Assembly (NCBI GenBank): GCA_036559125.1
Contig: DATBTT010000014.1
Coordinates: 38,502-102,501 of the forward strand
Direction of reading: 5' to 3'
DNA length: 64,000 nt
Origin: JALYTZ01 sp036559125
GTDB lineage: Bacteria; Vulcanimicrobiota; Vulcanimicrobiia; Vulcanimicrobiales; Vulcanimicrobiaceae
Both the position numbers and the translations under genes were made by a program. The notes beneath the pieces were generated by a model that saw only the letters and a program-made list of their open reading frames with translations, searched no databases and was not told the origin of the DNA. Shown here piece by piece: positions 51,040 to 59,529 of the stretch; position 1 is the first letter of the stretch, and the number at the start of each line of letters is the position of its first letter.

Positions 51040-52377
51040 TTGCGCCGCGCGCTCGGCTGGCCCGCGCTCACCGCTATCGGTTTGGGCACGATGCTCGGCG
51101 GCATTTTCCCGACGATCGGCGCGGGCGCGCACGCCGCCGGCCCCGCCGTCGTGCTGGCGTACGCGCTTTCGGGGTTTGTGAGCGTTTGCGTAGCGCTTTG
51201 CTACGCGGAGTTCGCATCGATGGTTCCGGTTGCCGGAAGCGCGTATACGTATGCGTACGCGACGCTTGGGGAACTCGTTGCGTGGATTATCGGCTGGGAT
51301 CTCATTCTCGAATATGGGCTATCGGTCGCACCCACCGCGTCGTCGTGGTCGGCCTACGCGCAGCAATTATTGGGCAACTTCGGAATCGTTTTGCCGCAAT
51401 GGGCCCAGACCGGGCATCTCTATGGCGCGCATCTCCAGGTGGACCTCATCGCGGCTGCGATTGTGTTGTTGGTTACGGCAATCGTGACGATCGGCATTCG
51501 CGAGTCGGCGGGGGTCAACGGCGTGCTGGTCGTCTTTCAAGTGCTGACGATGATCGTCTTTTTGGCGGCGGTGGCGGGTGCGGTTCATCCGGCAAACTTT
51601 CAGCCCTTCGCACCCCACGGGTGGCACGGCGTCGTTGCCGGAACCGCGCTCGTATTCTACGCGTATATCGGCTTCGACACGGTTACGGTCGCCTCCGAAG
51701 AAGCCCGAAATCCCGTTCGCGACGTGCCGATCGGAATCATACTATCGTTGATCGCAGGTGTGCTGCTCTACGTTGCGCTCGCGTACGTGACGGTCGGCGC
51801 ACTGCCGTTCGGTAAACTCTCCGAAGGAGCGGCGATGCTCGACGCGGTGCGCGCGGCACATGCGAGCCGTTTGGTTTTTTGGATCGTCGCGCTGGGCGGC
51901 ATTGCCGGCAACACGACGGTCATGCTCACATCGTTGTTGGGACAGATTCGTATTTTTTACGTGATGGCGCGCGACCGCATGCTGCCGCCGGCGGTCGCAC
52001 GCGTGCATCCGGTCTTTCGCACGCCCGCGCGGATGACGGTGGTAACCGGCGCCATCGTTGCGGTGTTGGCCGCCGCGCTGCCGCTCTCGGATCTGCTCGA
52101 TTTCGTTAACATCGGCACGCTTTCGGCGTTCGCGATCGTCTGCATCGGGGTTTTCGTCTTGCGCGTGCTGCAACCGCACGCAAAACGACCGTTCCGAGCG
52201 CCGCTCGGACCGGTCGTCAGCATTCTAGGCGCGACCCTGTGTTTCTATCTGATCTCGGGACTGAACTGGCCGACGTGGCTGCGGTTCTTCGTATGGTTTA
52301 TCGCCGGCATCGGCATTTATGCCGCCTATGGATTTCGCAAATCGCGACTGCAAACGGTCAATCGAACGACGTATTAA
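51040..52377 (+). CDS. APC-superfamily amino acid permease, second copy
   Basis: The 445-residue protein has about 12 helices with AIGLGTMLGGIF as the first-helix motif, CYAEFASMVPVAGSAYTYAY and YAYIGFDTVTVASEEARNPV. It is a homologue of the permease at 19276-20802 and shares its GELVAWIIGWDLILEYG segment. TTG 51040 has GAAGG seven bases upstream. In frame, upstream bases from 50962 encode NLVRRLFARQPLAWTQGESE, which looks like the normal N-terminus of this family, but only a CTG is available as start there. Confidence 0.9.
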   Translation: MRRALGWPALTAIGLGTMLGGIFPTIGAGAHAAGPAVVLAYALSGFVSVCVALCYAEFASMVPVAGSAYTYAYATLGELVAWIIGWDLILEYGLSVAPTASSWSAYAQQLLGNFGIVLPQWAQTGHLYGAHLQVDLIAAAIVLLVTAIVTIGIRESAGVNGVLVVFQVLTMIVFLAAVAGAVHPANFQPFAPHGWHGVVAGTALVFYAYIGFDTVTVASEEARNPVRDVPIGIILSLIAGVLLYVALAYVTVGALPFGKLSEGAAMLDAVRAAHASRLVFWIVALGGIAGNTTVMLTSLLGQIRIFYVMARDRMLPPAVARVHPVFRTPARMTVVTGAIVAVLAAALPLSDLLDFVNIGTLSAFAIVCIGVFVLRVLQPHAKRPFRAPLGPVVSILGATLCFYLISGLNWPTWLRFFVWFIAGIGIYAAYGFRKSRLQTVNRTTY

Positions 52378-53138
52378 TGAAGGACGCGTTTGAAGAACGA
52401 TTGCACGACGTTCCACGAATCCGCGACGGCTTCGGCGATGGCTTCGTCGGAGGTTCCCTTGTGATCGGTGAGCGCGGCCGAACTGCCGTGACGGAAGAAG
52501 GCGTGGCCGACTTCGGGATACACTTGCACGCGCGCGTTCGTTCCTGCAGCCTTGAGTTCGGCAGTTATGCGATCCACTTGTTCGTGCGTTATGCTCGCGT
52601 CTTTACCGCCGAAACAGAGCAGCAGCGGGCACGAAATCTGCGCGATGTCGGCAAGGCCCTCGGGTTCCCCGTTCGGTAGCTCCGAGGCGATGCTCGCGCC
52701 GTAGAAGCAGACGGCACCGGAAAGTTCGGGCAGGGTCGCCGTCACGAACGCCACCGTGCCGCCGAAGCAGAACCCCCAGGTCGCAACCTTCCCTCTTTTA
52801 ACGAAGTTCTGCTGGTTAAGCCACTCGATGGTGGCGGTGACGTCGTTGCGAAGCGTCGTCCTGCTAACTTGCCCGGCTGCGACAAACCCGTTCTTGAGGC
52901 CGTCGGAGTTGTACGGCTCGTTGAGGTCCGGATGCGTACGATGGTAATAATTGATCGCGATCCCCACGTACCCCGCGCTGGCGACCAAATCCGTGATGCG
53001 CTTGACCTCGTTATTGACGCCGAAGATCTCTTGCAGCACGATGACCGCCGGATGCTGTCCCGACCCTTCTTCGGGCCGAGCCAAATATGCCGGCATCTGC
53101 GAACCGTCGACGGCGATGCTCAGGTCTTGTTTGATCAC
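52374..53138 (-). CDS. Dienelactone hydrolase family protein
   Basis: The 254-residue alpha/beta hydrolase has the DLH Cys nucleophile in TWGFCFGGTVAFV, the Asp in CFGGKDASITHEQVD and the His in YPEVGHAFFRHG. It begins MIKQDLSIAVDGSQMPAYLA. DLHs open lactones in aromatic degradation, but close homologues act on many esters, so the substrate is open. GTG 53138 has GAGGAG nine bases upstream; the upstream frame is a shadow. It is divergent from egtD and overlaps the end of the permease gene by 4 nt. Confidence 0.9.
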   Translation of the reverse strand: MIKQDLSIAVDGSQMPAYLARPEEGSGQHPAVIVLQEIFGVNNEVKRITDLVASAGYVGIAINYYHRTHPDLNEPYNSDGLKNGFVAAGQVSRTTLRNDVTATIEWLNQQNFVKRGKVATWGFCFGGTVAFVTATLPELSGAVCFYGASIASELPNGEPEGLADIAQISCPLLLCFGGKDASITHEQVDRITAELKAAGTNARVQVYPEVGHAFFRHGSSAALTDHKGTSDEAIAEAVADSWNVVQSFFKRVLH

Positions 53139-53217
53139 AATTTCACGCTCCTCTGTGCAGGGAGATTTTTCCCTGACACGATGTTTCCTGGGCGCTCTTT
53201 TGGGTAAGGGTCGCGAA

Positions 53218-54219
53218 ATGAACCCGACGCTGACGACGGTATCGGACCGGTTGGAGATCGTCACCGCTACTCACCCGGTACGCGTCGCCACGTTTGCCGA
53301 AGACGTGCAATCCGGGCTGTCCGCACGCCAGAAACACCTCCCGTCGAAGTATTTCTACGACGAAATCGGTTCGGCGTTATTCGAAGCGATCACGGTGCTT
53401 CCGGAATACTACTTGACGCGCGCCGAAACGGAGATTCTGCGCGAATGGGGCTGGGAGATCGTACGCGCGCTCGGCAATCCGATCGATTTTCTGGAACTCG
53501 GAAGCGGCAGCGCAGTCAAGGCGCGACTGCTCATCGACGAAGCGCTGCGCGTGCAGGGGACGTTGCGCTACTACCCGATCGACATCTCGCCGGAAGCGTT
53601 GCGCGCATCGGCGCTCGCACTAGTCGCCTCGTATCCGAAGCTCTCGGTGCGCGCATATGCGGCCGATTATTTTGCAATCCTCGGCAGCGAAGAATTGCGC
53701 TTCGACAATCGCGTGCTCGCAATGTTCATGGGTTCCAACATCGGAAATTATCAACCCCGTGAAGCCGCGCGTCTGCTGGCGTCGTTGGCGGTGTCGTTGC
53801 GACCCGGAGACGGGTTGCTCATCGGTGCCGACCTCAAAAAAGACAAAGAGACCCTCGAGCTTGCATATAACGATCCGGCCGGCGTGACCGCAGCCTTCGA
53901 CAAGAACGTGCTCGCGCGCATCAACCGCGAACTTGGCGGTCATTTCGACTTGAACGATTTCGAACACGTTGCGCGCTACGACGAGCGGCGCGGCGTCGTC
54001 GAATCGTTCCTGGAAGCGCGTCGCGAGCACGCCGTATCGATCGACCGGCCGCGCATGACGGTGCGCTTTGCCTTCGGCGAGCGCATTCACACCGAGTCCT
54101 CGTACAAATTCTCCGTCGAGGACATCGCGCGCATCGGCGGCGACGCCGGATTCCGCCTAACCCGCTCCTGGTTCGACGCCGCCAATCGCTTCAGCGTAAA
54201 TCTCCTAGTCCGCCGCTAA
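53218..54219 (+). CDS. egtD: L-histidine N-alpha-methyltransferase (EgtD)
   Basis: The 333-residue protein begins MNPTLTTVSDRLEI and shows the EgtD family pattern HLPSKYFYDEIGSALFEAIT, LPEYYLTRAETEIL, SAM motif FLELGSGSAVKARL (about 91-104), the acidic YPIDISPEALR, MGSNIGNYQPREAARLL and DLKKDKETLELAYND. EgtD trimethylates histidine to hercynine in ergothioneine synthesis. No EgtB sulfoxide synthase or EgtC/E lies near, so ergothioneine production is not established from this window. Start ATG 53218 has AAGGG upstream. Confidence 0.95.
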   Translation: MNPTLTTVSDRLEIVTATHPVRVATFAEDVQSGLSARQKHLPSKYFYDEIGSALFEAITVLPEYYLTRAETEILREWGWEIVRALGNPIDFLELGSGSAVKARLLIDEALRVQGTLRYYPIDISPEALRASALALVASYPKLSVRAYAADYFAILGSEELRFDNRVLAMFMGSNIGNYQPREAARLLASLAVSLRPGDGLLIGADLKKDKETLELAYNDPAGVTAAFDKNVLARINRELGGHFDLNDFEHVARYDERRGVVESFLEARREHAVSIDRPRMTVRFAFGERIHTESSYKFSVEDIARIGGDAGFRLTRSWFDAANRFSVNLLVRR

Positions 54220-54220
54220 G

Positions 54221-54278
54221 ACCGTTCGACAGGCTCGTCCTTCGACATGCTCGTCCTTCGACGTGCTCAGGATGACGG
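54221..54278. repeat. Intergenic repeat, three tandem inverted units
   Basis: Three consecutive 16-nt units in the opposite direction (ending GACAGGCTC, then GTCCTTCGACATGCTC and GTCCTTCGACGTGCTC) are followed by AGGATGACGG. It lies between egtD and the S9 peptidase gene, both on the plus strand. Confidence 0.85.
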
Positions 54279-54306
54279 GGCGGGTGCTTGTCGAAATGGG
54301 CGCGTT

Positions 54307-56400
54307 ATGAACGTTAGGCTTCTTCGCTTTTGCGTTGCCGTGCTATTGGCACTCGGCTGCATCGCGCCGCTCGCGGCGCCGGCAATCACCGCCCGCCCGG
54401 TGGCGGCTGAAGATCTTTTCAAGATCGTCTATGTTTCCGATCCGCAGATTTCGCCGGATGGCGCGCACGTCGTTTTCGTGGCGGCGCGCATGAACGGACC
54501 GGCCGACGCGTATTATTCGCGTTTGGAGACGATCGACGTTGCGAGCGGAACGGTCAAAGCGATCGCGCATGGCGAGCTCGACTCCGATCCCGCCTGGTCT
54601 CCCGACGGCCGTACTATCGCCTTTACACGCTCGAAGAAAGGGGCGCGGCCGCAGATCTATGCCTACTACATGGCGAGCGGGCGCGCCGTGCAGTTATCGC
54701 ACGTAAAAGGCGGCGCATCGAACCCGGTATGGTCGCACGACGGTAAGCGGATTGCCTTCAGCAGCGTTACGGTCGACGCGCCGCACGCCGCCTACATTGA
54801 TTTTAAAGCGGCCGGTTTTCGGCCGAAGAAGAAGCAGCGTTCGAGCGACGTTCGCATCATCGACACGATGCACTTCGAAGTCAACGGCGCCGGCTTCGTC
54901 TACGACAAACACGAGCACATTTGGACGATGAATGCCGATGGGTCCGCAGCGCGCGCGCTGACTGCCGGTCATCGCTGGTCGGAGAGCGGCTACCTGTGGT
55001 CGCCCGACGACCGGAGCATTGCGTTCGATTCGCTGCGCAGCGATCCGCCCAGCCTCGGGCCGAGCGACGTGTATACTATTTCGTCGACGGGCGGCCCGAT
55101 GCACGCATTGCATTCCGCCAATCCGGCCAATTCCGTGTTGGCGTACGATCGCACCGGAAGGCTTTGGTACGCTTCGGGCGGCGTCGCCGACCCCGCCGAG
55201 TTTCCGTCGATCGTCGCGAGTTCCCCGGACGGTAGCGACCGCCGCGTCGTCGTTGCCAAAAACGCGATCGATTTCGGAGACTCCGTCCTTGCCGACATGG
55301 GCGAACCTGGTGGCCTCTGCGGTCCGTTCTTTGCGCCGAACGACGCGTTCGCGCTCACGAACGTGAACCGGCCCGGATACTCCGCGCTTACCAAACTCGA
55401 CCCGAAGACGGGGTCGCTCACCGATCTTACCGCAGACGTAGGCGAGGCTGCGGAGTGCTCGATGGATCGCGCCGGCCGTTTCGTCGCGTACACGCTTACC
55501 GATTTCACGCATCCGCGCGAAGTCTATCTACTCGACCTCTCCACCGGAAAGAGCCGCCCGCTGACCGCGCTCAATCGTTCGTACCTTGCGTCGGTGCGGC
55601 TCTCGACGCCGCAACCGTTTGCCGTCAAGGACGCTGCGGGCTACACGGTGCACGCCTGGTTCATGCCGGCGTTGCCGCGGCCAGGCGATAAACCCGGGCG
55701 GCGGTATCCAACCGTGCTCGACATTCACGGCGGTCCCGAAACGCAGTTCGGAAACTCATTCTTTCACGAACTGCAGCATTTGAGCGGACAGGGATATAAC
55801 GTCGTCTTTTCGGATCCGCGGGGCAGCACCGGCTTCGGGTACGACTTTGAAGAGGCGCTCGCCAAACAATGGGGGGACGCGATGTTTGGCGACGTCCAAG
55901 CCGTCATGGACGCGACGATCAAACGTCCCGACGTCGATCCGAATCGCTTGGCAGTCTCCGGTGGCAGCTACGGAGGATACGCGACGCTTTGGGTCATCGC
56001 GCACACGCATCGCTTCAAGGCCGCGATCGCCGAACGCGTCGTGAGCAACCTCGCAACCGAGCAACTCGCCGCCGATTTGGCGTCGGACAACGCGCTGGGC
56101 GGCCGCTATTCATGGGGCCTTCCGTGGGAGCCGGGGAATAAATACGCGGCGCAGTCTCCGGTGAGTTACGTCGCCAACGTCACGACGCCGCTCCTCATCT
56201 TGCATTCCGGCGACGACACGCGTACGCCGATCGATCAAACGCTCCAAGAGTTCAGCGCGTTGAAGATTCTCGGACGAACGGTGCGGTTCGTCGACGTGCC
56301 CGATGAAAACCACGATCTCTCGCGGACCGGAGCGCCCATCCATCGCGTCGAGCGCTTGCACATCCTCGACACCTGGCTGGCGCACTACCTGCATCCATAG
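54307..56400 (+). CDS. Exported S9 prolyl-oligopeptidase-like serine peptidase
   Basis: The 697-residue protein has a signal peptide (MNVRLLRFCVAVLLALG), a seven-bladed WD40-type propeller with SPDG/SHDG repeats (SDPQISPDGAHVVFVAAR, DPAWSPDGRTIAFTR, NPVWSHDGKRIAFSS) and a C-terminal alpha/beta hydrolase domain with nucleophile GGSYGGYATLW, Asp in LHSGDDTRTPIDQ and His in DENHDLSRTG. It fits the acylaminoacyl-peptidase-like branch working in the periplasm. ATG 54307 is chosen; the longer frame starts inside the upstream repeat. Confidence 0.92.
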   Translation: MNVRLLRFCVAVLLALGCIAPLAAPAITARPVAAEDLFKIVYVSDPQISPDGAHVVFVAARMNGPADAYYSRLETIDVASGTVKAIAHGELDSDPAWSPDGRTIAFTRSKKGARPQIYAYYMASGRAVQLSHVKGGASNPVWSHDGKRIAFSSVTVDAPHAAYIDFKAAGFRPKKKQRSSDVRIIDTMHFEVNGAGFVYDKHEHIWTMNADGSAARALTAGHRWSESGYLWSPDDRSIAFDSLRSDPPSLGPSDVYTISSTGGPMHALHSANPANSVLAYDRTGRLWYASGGVADPAEFPSIVASSPDGSDRRVVVAKNAIDFGDSVLADMGEPGGLCGPFFAPNDAFALTNVNRPGYSALTKLDPKTGSLTDLTADVGEAAECSMDRAGRFVAYTLTDFTHPREVYLLDLSTGKSRPLTALNRSYLASVRLSTPQPFAVKDAAGYTVHAWFMPALPRPGDKPGRRYPTVLDIHGGPETQFGNSFFHELQHLSGQGYNVVFSDPRGSTGFGYDFEEALAKQWGDAMFGDVQAVMDATIKRPDVDPNRLAVSGGSYGGYATLWVIAHTHRFKAAIAERVVSNLATEQLAADLASDNALGGRYSWGLPWEPGNKYAAQSPVSYVANVTTPLLILHSGDDTRTPIDQTLQEFSALKILGRTVRFVDVPDENHDLSRTGAPIHRVERLHILDTWLAHYLHP

Positions 56401-56414
56401 CGCCTCGGCGGCGC

Positions 56415-57026
56415 TCACACCGTGACGGCGCGTTCGATGCCTCTGAACAACGCGTCGACGGCGATCGCCAGAATCGCCGCCGGAATGCTTCCGGCGAGCG
56501 TTTCGGCCGGGTACTGGCGGCTTAGCCCCTCGAAGATGAAGGTGCCGAGACCGCCGGCGCTCGCATATGCCGCAAGCGTCGCGATGGCGATCATCGAAAC
56601 GGTGGCGACGCGCACGCCGCCGAGCATTACCGGCAACGCCAGCGGTACTTCGATGCGCCAAAAGCGCTGTGCGCTCGAGAGCCCCAAGCCGCGTGCCGCA
56701 TCGAGTTGGGCGGGATCGACACCCAGCAAGCCTTGCGCGATGTTGCGTACCAGCACGAATTGCGCGTACGCGACCAGCACGATAACCGGAGTCCAGAAAC
56801 CCAAACCGTTATACCGGACCAGCACGGCCAGTAGCGCGAGGCTTGGTATCGTGTAAATCGCGCCCAGGACGCCGAGTAACGGGCGCCCGACGCGCCGTTG
56901 CCGCGCGGCGTAGACACCCAGCGGCAACGCGATGACGAGTGCGATAATCAGCGAGGTTCCCACGAGCGCCAGATGCTGCAGCGTGTAGATGCCTACTTGC
57001 GGCAAGTGTGTGAAGAGGTAGTTCAT
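56415..57026 (-). CDS. OpuC-type osmolyte ABC importer permease
   Basis: The 203-residue protein has five to six helices with the ABC permease EAA loop (LGLSSAQRFWRIEVPLALPV). It begins MNYLFTHLPQVGIYTLQHL, a typical OpuCB/YehW-like start. It is the distal gene of the cluster; its ATG overlaps the stop of the ATPase gene by 4 nt. It forms one half of the membrane channel; the other half is the permease at 58869. Confidence 0.92.
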   Translation of the reverse strand: MNYLFTHLPQVGIYTLQHLALVGTSLIIALVIALPLGVYAARQRRVGRPLLGVLGAIYTIPSLALLAVLVRYNGLGFWTPVIVLVAYAQFVLVRNIAQGLLGVDPAQLDAARGLGLSSAQRFWRIEVPLALPVMLGGVRVATVSMIAIATLAAYASAGGLGTFIFEGLSRQYPAETLAGSIPAAILAIAVDALFRGIERAVTV

Positions 57027-57982
57027 GGATGGAGCGCGCGACGTATGTCGTCGAACGCAAGCACGCCGATGGTGGCGCCGTCATCGGTGACCGCGAGGTT
57101 CTCCGCGCCTTGCAAAAACGCGTTGAGCGATTCGCGCAGCGACGCGCCGGCGTCGATGCTGCCGGACGTGGTCCCCGTTTGCGTGCGCATCGCGTCGCGC
57201 GCGCGCAACAGCGTCAAGCGCCGCACGACGTCGTGCGTGTCGAGCAGGCGTTCCACGTACTCGGTTGCAGGCGCGCTCAAGATCGCAAGCGGCGTGTCGT
57301 ACTGCACGAGGCGCCCCTCGCGCAGCACGACTATGCGGTCGGCGAGGCGTAGCGCTTCGTCGACGTCGTGCGTCACAAAAAGGATCGTGGTCTTGAGGCT
57401 TCGCGCGATGCGACGCGTCTCGTCCTGGAGCGCGGATCGCACGATGGCGTCCACCGCGCCGAACGGCTCGTCCATCAAGAGCACGGGCGGCTGCGCCGCT
57501 ATGGCCCGCGCTACGCCGACGCGCTGCTGTTCGCCTCCGGAGAGTTCGCGGGGATAACGATTCCGATAGCGTGCCGGATCGAGCGAAACCAGCGCCAACA
57601 ACTCGTCGACGCGAGCGGATACCCGCTGCCGGTCCCAACCCACCAGTTCCGGAACGACGGCGACGTTCGCGGCAACGGTCATGTGCCCGAAGAGCCCGAC
57701 GGCTTGAATGACGTAGCCGATGCCGCGCCGCAGCCGTTCGGGCGCGATGCCGGCAACGTCGGCATCGTCGACGAAAACCGTTCCGTTTCGCGGCACGACT
57801 AACCGGTTGACCGTACGCAATAGCGTAGATTTTCCGCAGCCTGACGGCCCGAGAAAAACTGTGAAACTCCCGGCCGGAATAGCGAAGGATACGTCGTCGA
57901 CCGCGTTGCGATCCGCGTTGGGATAGCGTACGGTGACTGATTCGAAGCGTACCGGCGCGCCTGCGGAGGCCGGGTCGCTCAA
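57023..57982 (-). CDS. OpuC-type osmolyte ABC importer ATPase with C-terminal CBS remnant
   Basis: The protein has about 319 residues. The nucleotide-binding domain shows Walker A LGPSGCGKSTLLRTVN (about 39-50), the signature LSGGEQQRVGVARAIAAQ, Walker B VLLMDEPFGAVD and the switch His VTHDVDEAL. The C-terminal 80 residues contain the end of a CBS-type region (LAVTDDGATIGVLAFDDIRR). Full OpuCA-type proteins have two CBS domains; here one is shortened. TTG 57982 overlaps the stop of the binding-protein gene (TTGA) and has AAGGAG eleven bases upstream. Confidence 0.92.
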   Translation of the reverse strand: MSDPASAGAPVRFESVTVRYPNADRNAVDDVSFAIPAGSFTVFLGPSGCGKSTLLRTVNRLVVPRNGTVFVDDADVAGIAPERLRRGIGYVIQAVGLFGHMTVAANVAVVPELVGWDRQRVSARVDELLALVSLDPARYRNRYPRELSGGEQQRVGVARAIAAQPPVLLMDEPFGAVDAIVRSALQDETRRIARSLKTTILFVTHDVDEALRLADRIVVLREGRLVQYDTPLAILSAPATEYVERLLDTHDVVRRLTLLRARDAMRTQTGTTSGSIDAGASLRESLNAFLQGAENLAVTDDGATIGVLAFDDIRRALHP

Positions 57983-58872
57983 TGCAGCGCGTGCTCCTTG
58001 AGAAACTGCGCGGCGACCGTCGCCGGGTCTTGCTTGCCGTGATCGACGGCGTAATTCATCGATCGAGCCGCGACGTCGGTGATCATCGGTGCGATTCCGT
58101 TGAGAACGGTCGCGATTTGCGGGTGCGCCTTGAGCGCGTCCAGCCGTACGACCGGGGCCACGTTGTACGGCGGCCATAGATGTTTGTCGTCTTCGAGCAG
58201 GACGAGGTTGTTCGCGCCGATCTGCCCGTCGGTCGTAAAGGCTTGCGCGACGTCGGCGTCCCCGTGCAAGAGCGCGTCGTACTTCAACCCGGCATCGTAC
58301 GTTTTGACGTCTTTGAAATGAAAGCCGCCGTAGACGCGCTGTAAACCGGGTAAGCCGTCTTGACGCCCCAAAAATTCCGCGATGGCGGCCAGCCGCAGCT
58401 GCGGCGCGGCCGTCGCCAGTTGCGAGAGCGTCTTGAGCCCGTAGCGCCGAGCGACGGCCTGCGTGGCGACGATGCCTTGCGAATCGTTCATCGGCGACGG
58501 GTCGAGCCAGGTGGCATTGAACCGCTTTTTATATTCGCTCTTGACCGTGCGATAGATCGCCGCCGGATCTTGCATGGGCGCGTGATGTAAGACGTCGATG
58601 AGTCCCGTCCCCGTGTACTCGGGATAGAGATCGATGTCGCCGTGCTGAAGTGCCGCCATGCAAATTTGCACGCTGCCCAAGTTCAAGCGCCGCCGCACCG
58701 TGAAACCGTGCGCTTCGAGCGACTGCGCGTAAATCTCGCCGATCACGAGCGCCTCGGTAAAATTCTTAGAACCGACGGCAACCGCGTTCGCGCCGCCGCC
58801 GCGCCCGGCGCACGCAGGCAAAAGCAGGGTCGCGCCCAGCGACGCGATCGCCGTCCTACGAGTAAACGTCAT
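57979..58872 (-). CDS. OpuC-type glycine betaine/choline-binding lipoprotein
   Basis: The 297-residue protein has a signal (MTFTRRTAIASLGATLLLPA) with Arg-Arg and lipobox-like LPAC, and the OpuAC-type ligand domain: VAVGSKNFTEALVIGEIYAQ, DIDLYPEYTGTGLIDVL, FNATWLDPSPMNDSQGI, VAQAFTTDGQI and ARSMNYAVDHG. It would capture quaternary ammonium osmolytes such as betaine, choline or carnitine. ATG 58872 overlaps the stop of the permease gene upstream (ATGA) and has AAGGAG at a good distance; the long frame further upstream is a shadow. Confidence 0.93.
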   Translation of the reverse strand: MTFTRRTAIASLGATLLLPACAGRGGGANAVAVGSKNFTEALVIGEIYAQSLEAHGFTVRRRLNLGSVQICMAALQHGDIDLYPEYTGTGLIDVLHHAPMQDPAAIYRTVKSEYKKRFNATWLDPSPMNDSQGIVATQAVARRYGLKTLSQLATAAPQLRLAAIAEFLGRQDGLPGLQRVYGGFHFKDVKTYDAGLKYDALLHGDADVAQAFTTDGQIGANNLVLLEDDKHLWPPYNVAPVVRLDALKAHPQIATVLNGIAPMITDVAARSMNYAVDHGKQDPATVAAQFLKEHALH

Positions 58873-59474
58873 CGTGCTTCTCCTTGCAGTCGTCTTCCGG
58901 TAAATGCGAGCGCCGCTTCTGCGAGCAGCGCGAGCACCGAGACGCCGGCGGCGCCCACTAGTAGGTAGCGTTGGTCGAAATTCGCCAAGCCTTGCAAAAT
59001 GTACTCGCCCAAACCGCCCGCCCCGATGAACGCCGCGAGCGTGGCACTGGCGACGATCTCGATGGTTGCAGTGCGGATGCCGGTGAAAATCACCGGCAGC
59101 GCCAGCGGCCATGCGACGCGCGCGACGACTTGCAGCGGCGTCATGCCCATCCCGCGAGCCGCGTCGATCGCCGCGGCCGGTACGCCGCGAAAACCGAGAT
59201 CCGTGTTTATCGCGATCGGCGGAATGCCGAGCAGCGCGAGGGCGACGACCGCCGGCCAGAAACCGACGCCGAGAATCGGCAGCACGAACGTGAGAACCGC
59301 GAGACTTGGAATAACCCGGCCGACGTTTGCGACGGCGAGCACGGGACCGCGCGCACGGCGAACGTAAGCGGCCAGGCTTCCCAGCGCGATTCCGATGGCG
59401 ATGGCGGCGGCGAGCGCGAGAATAGAGAGCGCGAGGTGGGTTTCTACGTGCGCGGTAAAGTTGGCGACGGTCAC
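58869..59474 (-). CDS. OpuC-type osmolyte ABC importer permease, first gene
   Basis: The 201-residue protein has five to six helices and the ABC permease loop GMGMTPLQVVARVAWPLALP. It begins MTVANFTAHVETHLALSILA. GTG 59474 has GGAGG ten bases upstream and is preferred over an earlier GTG (59525) that adds a non-homologous leader. It is the first of four overlapping genes: permease, binding protein, ATPase, permease. The start region is 55 nt from the divergent polyphosphate kinase gene. Confidence 0.9.
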   Translation of the reverse strand: MTVANFTAHVETHLALSILALAAAIAIGIALGSLAAYVRRARGPVLAVANVGRVIPSLAVLTFVLPILGVGFWPAVVALALLGIPPIAINTDLGFRGVPAAAIDAARGMGMTPLQVVARVAWPLALPVIFTGIRTATIEIVASATLAAFIGAGGLGEYILQGLANFDQRYLLVGAAGVSVLALLAEAALAFTGRRLQGEAR

Positions 59475-59529
59475 GCGTCCAAATCCTCCAGCCAGTGTTT
59501 CCCCGCCGGGCGGCGAATCCCACACTTCT

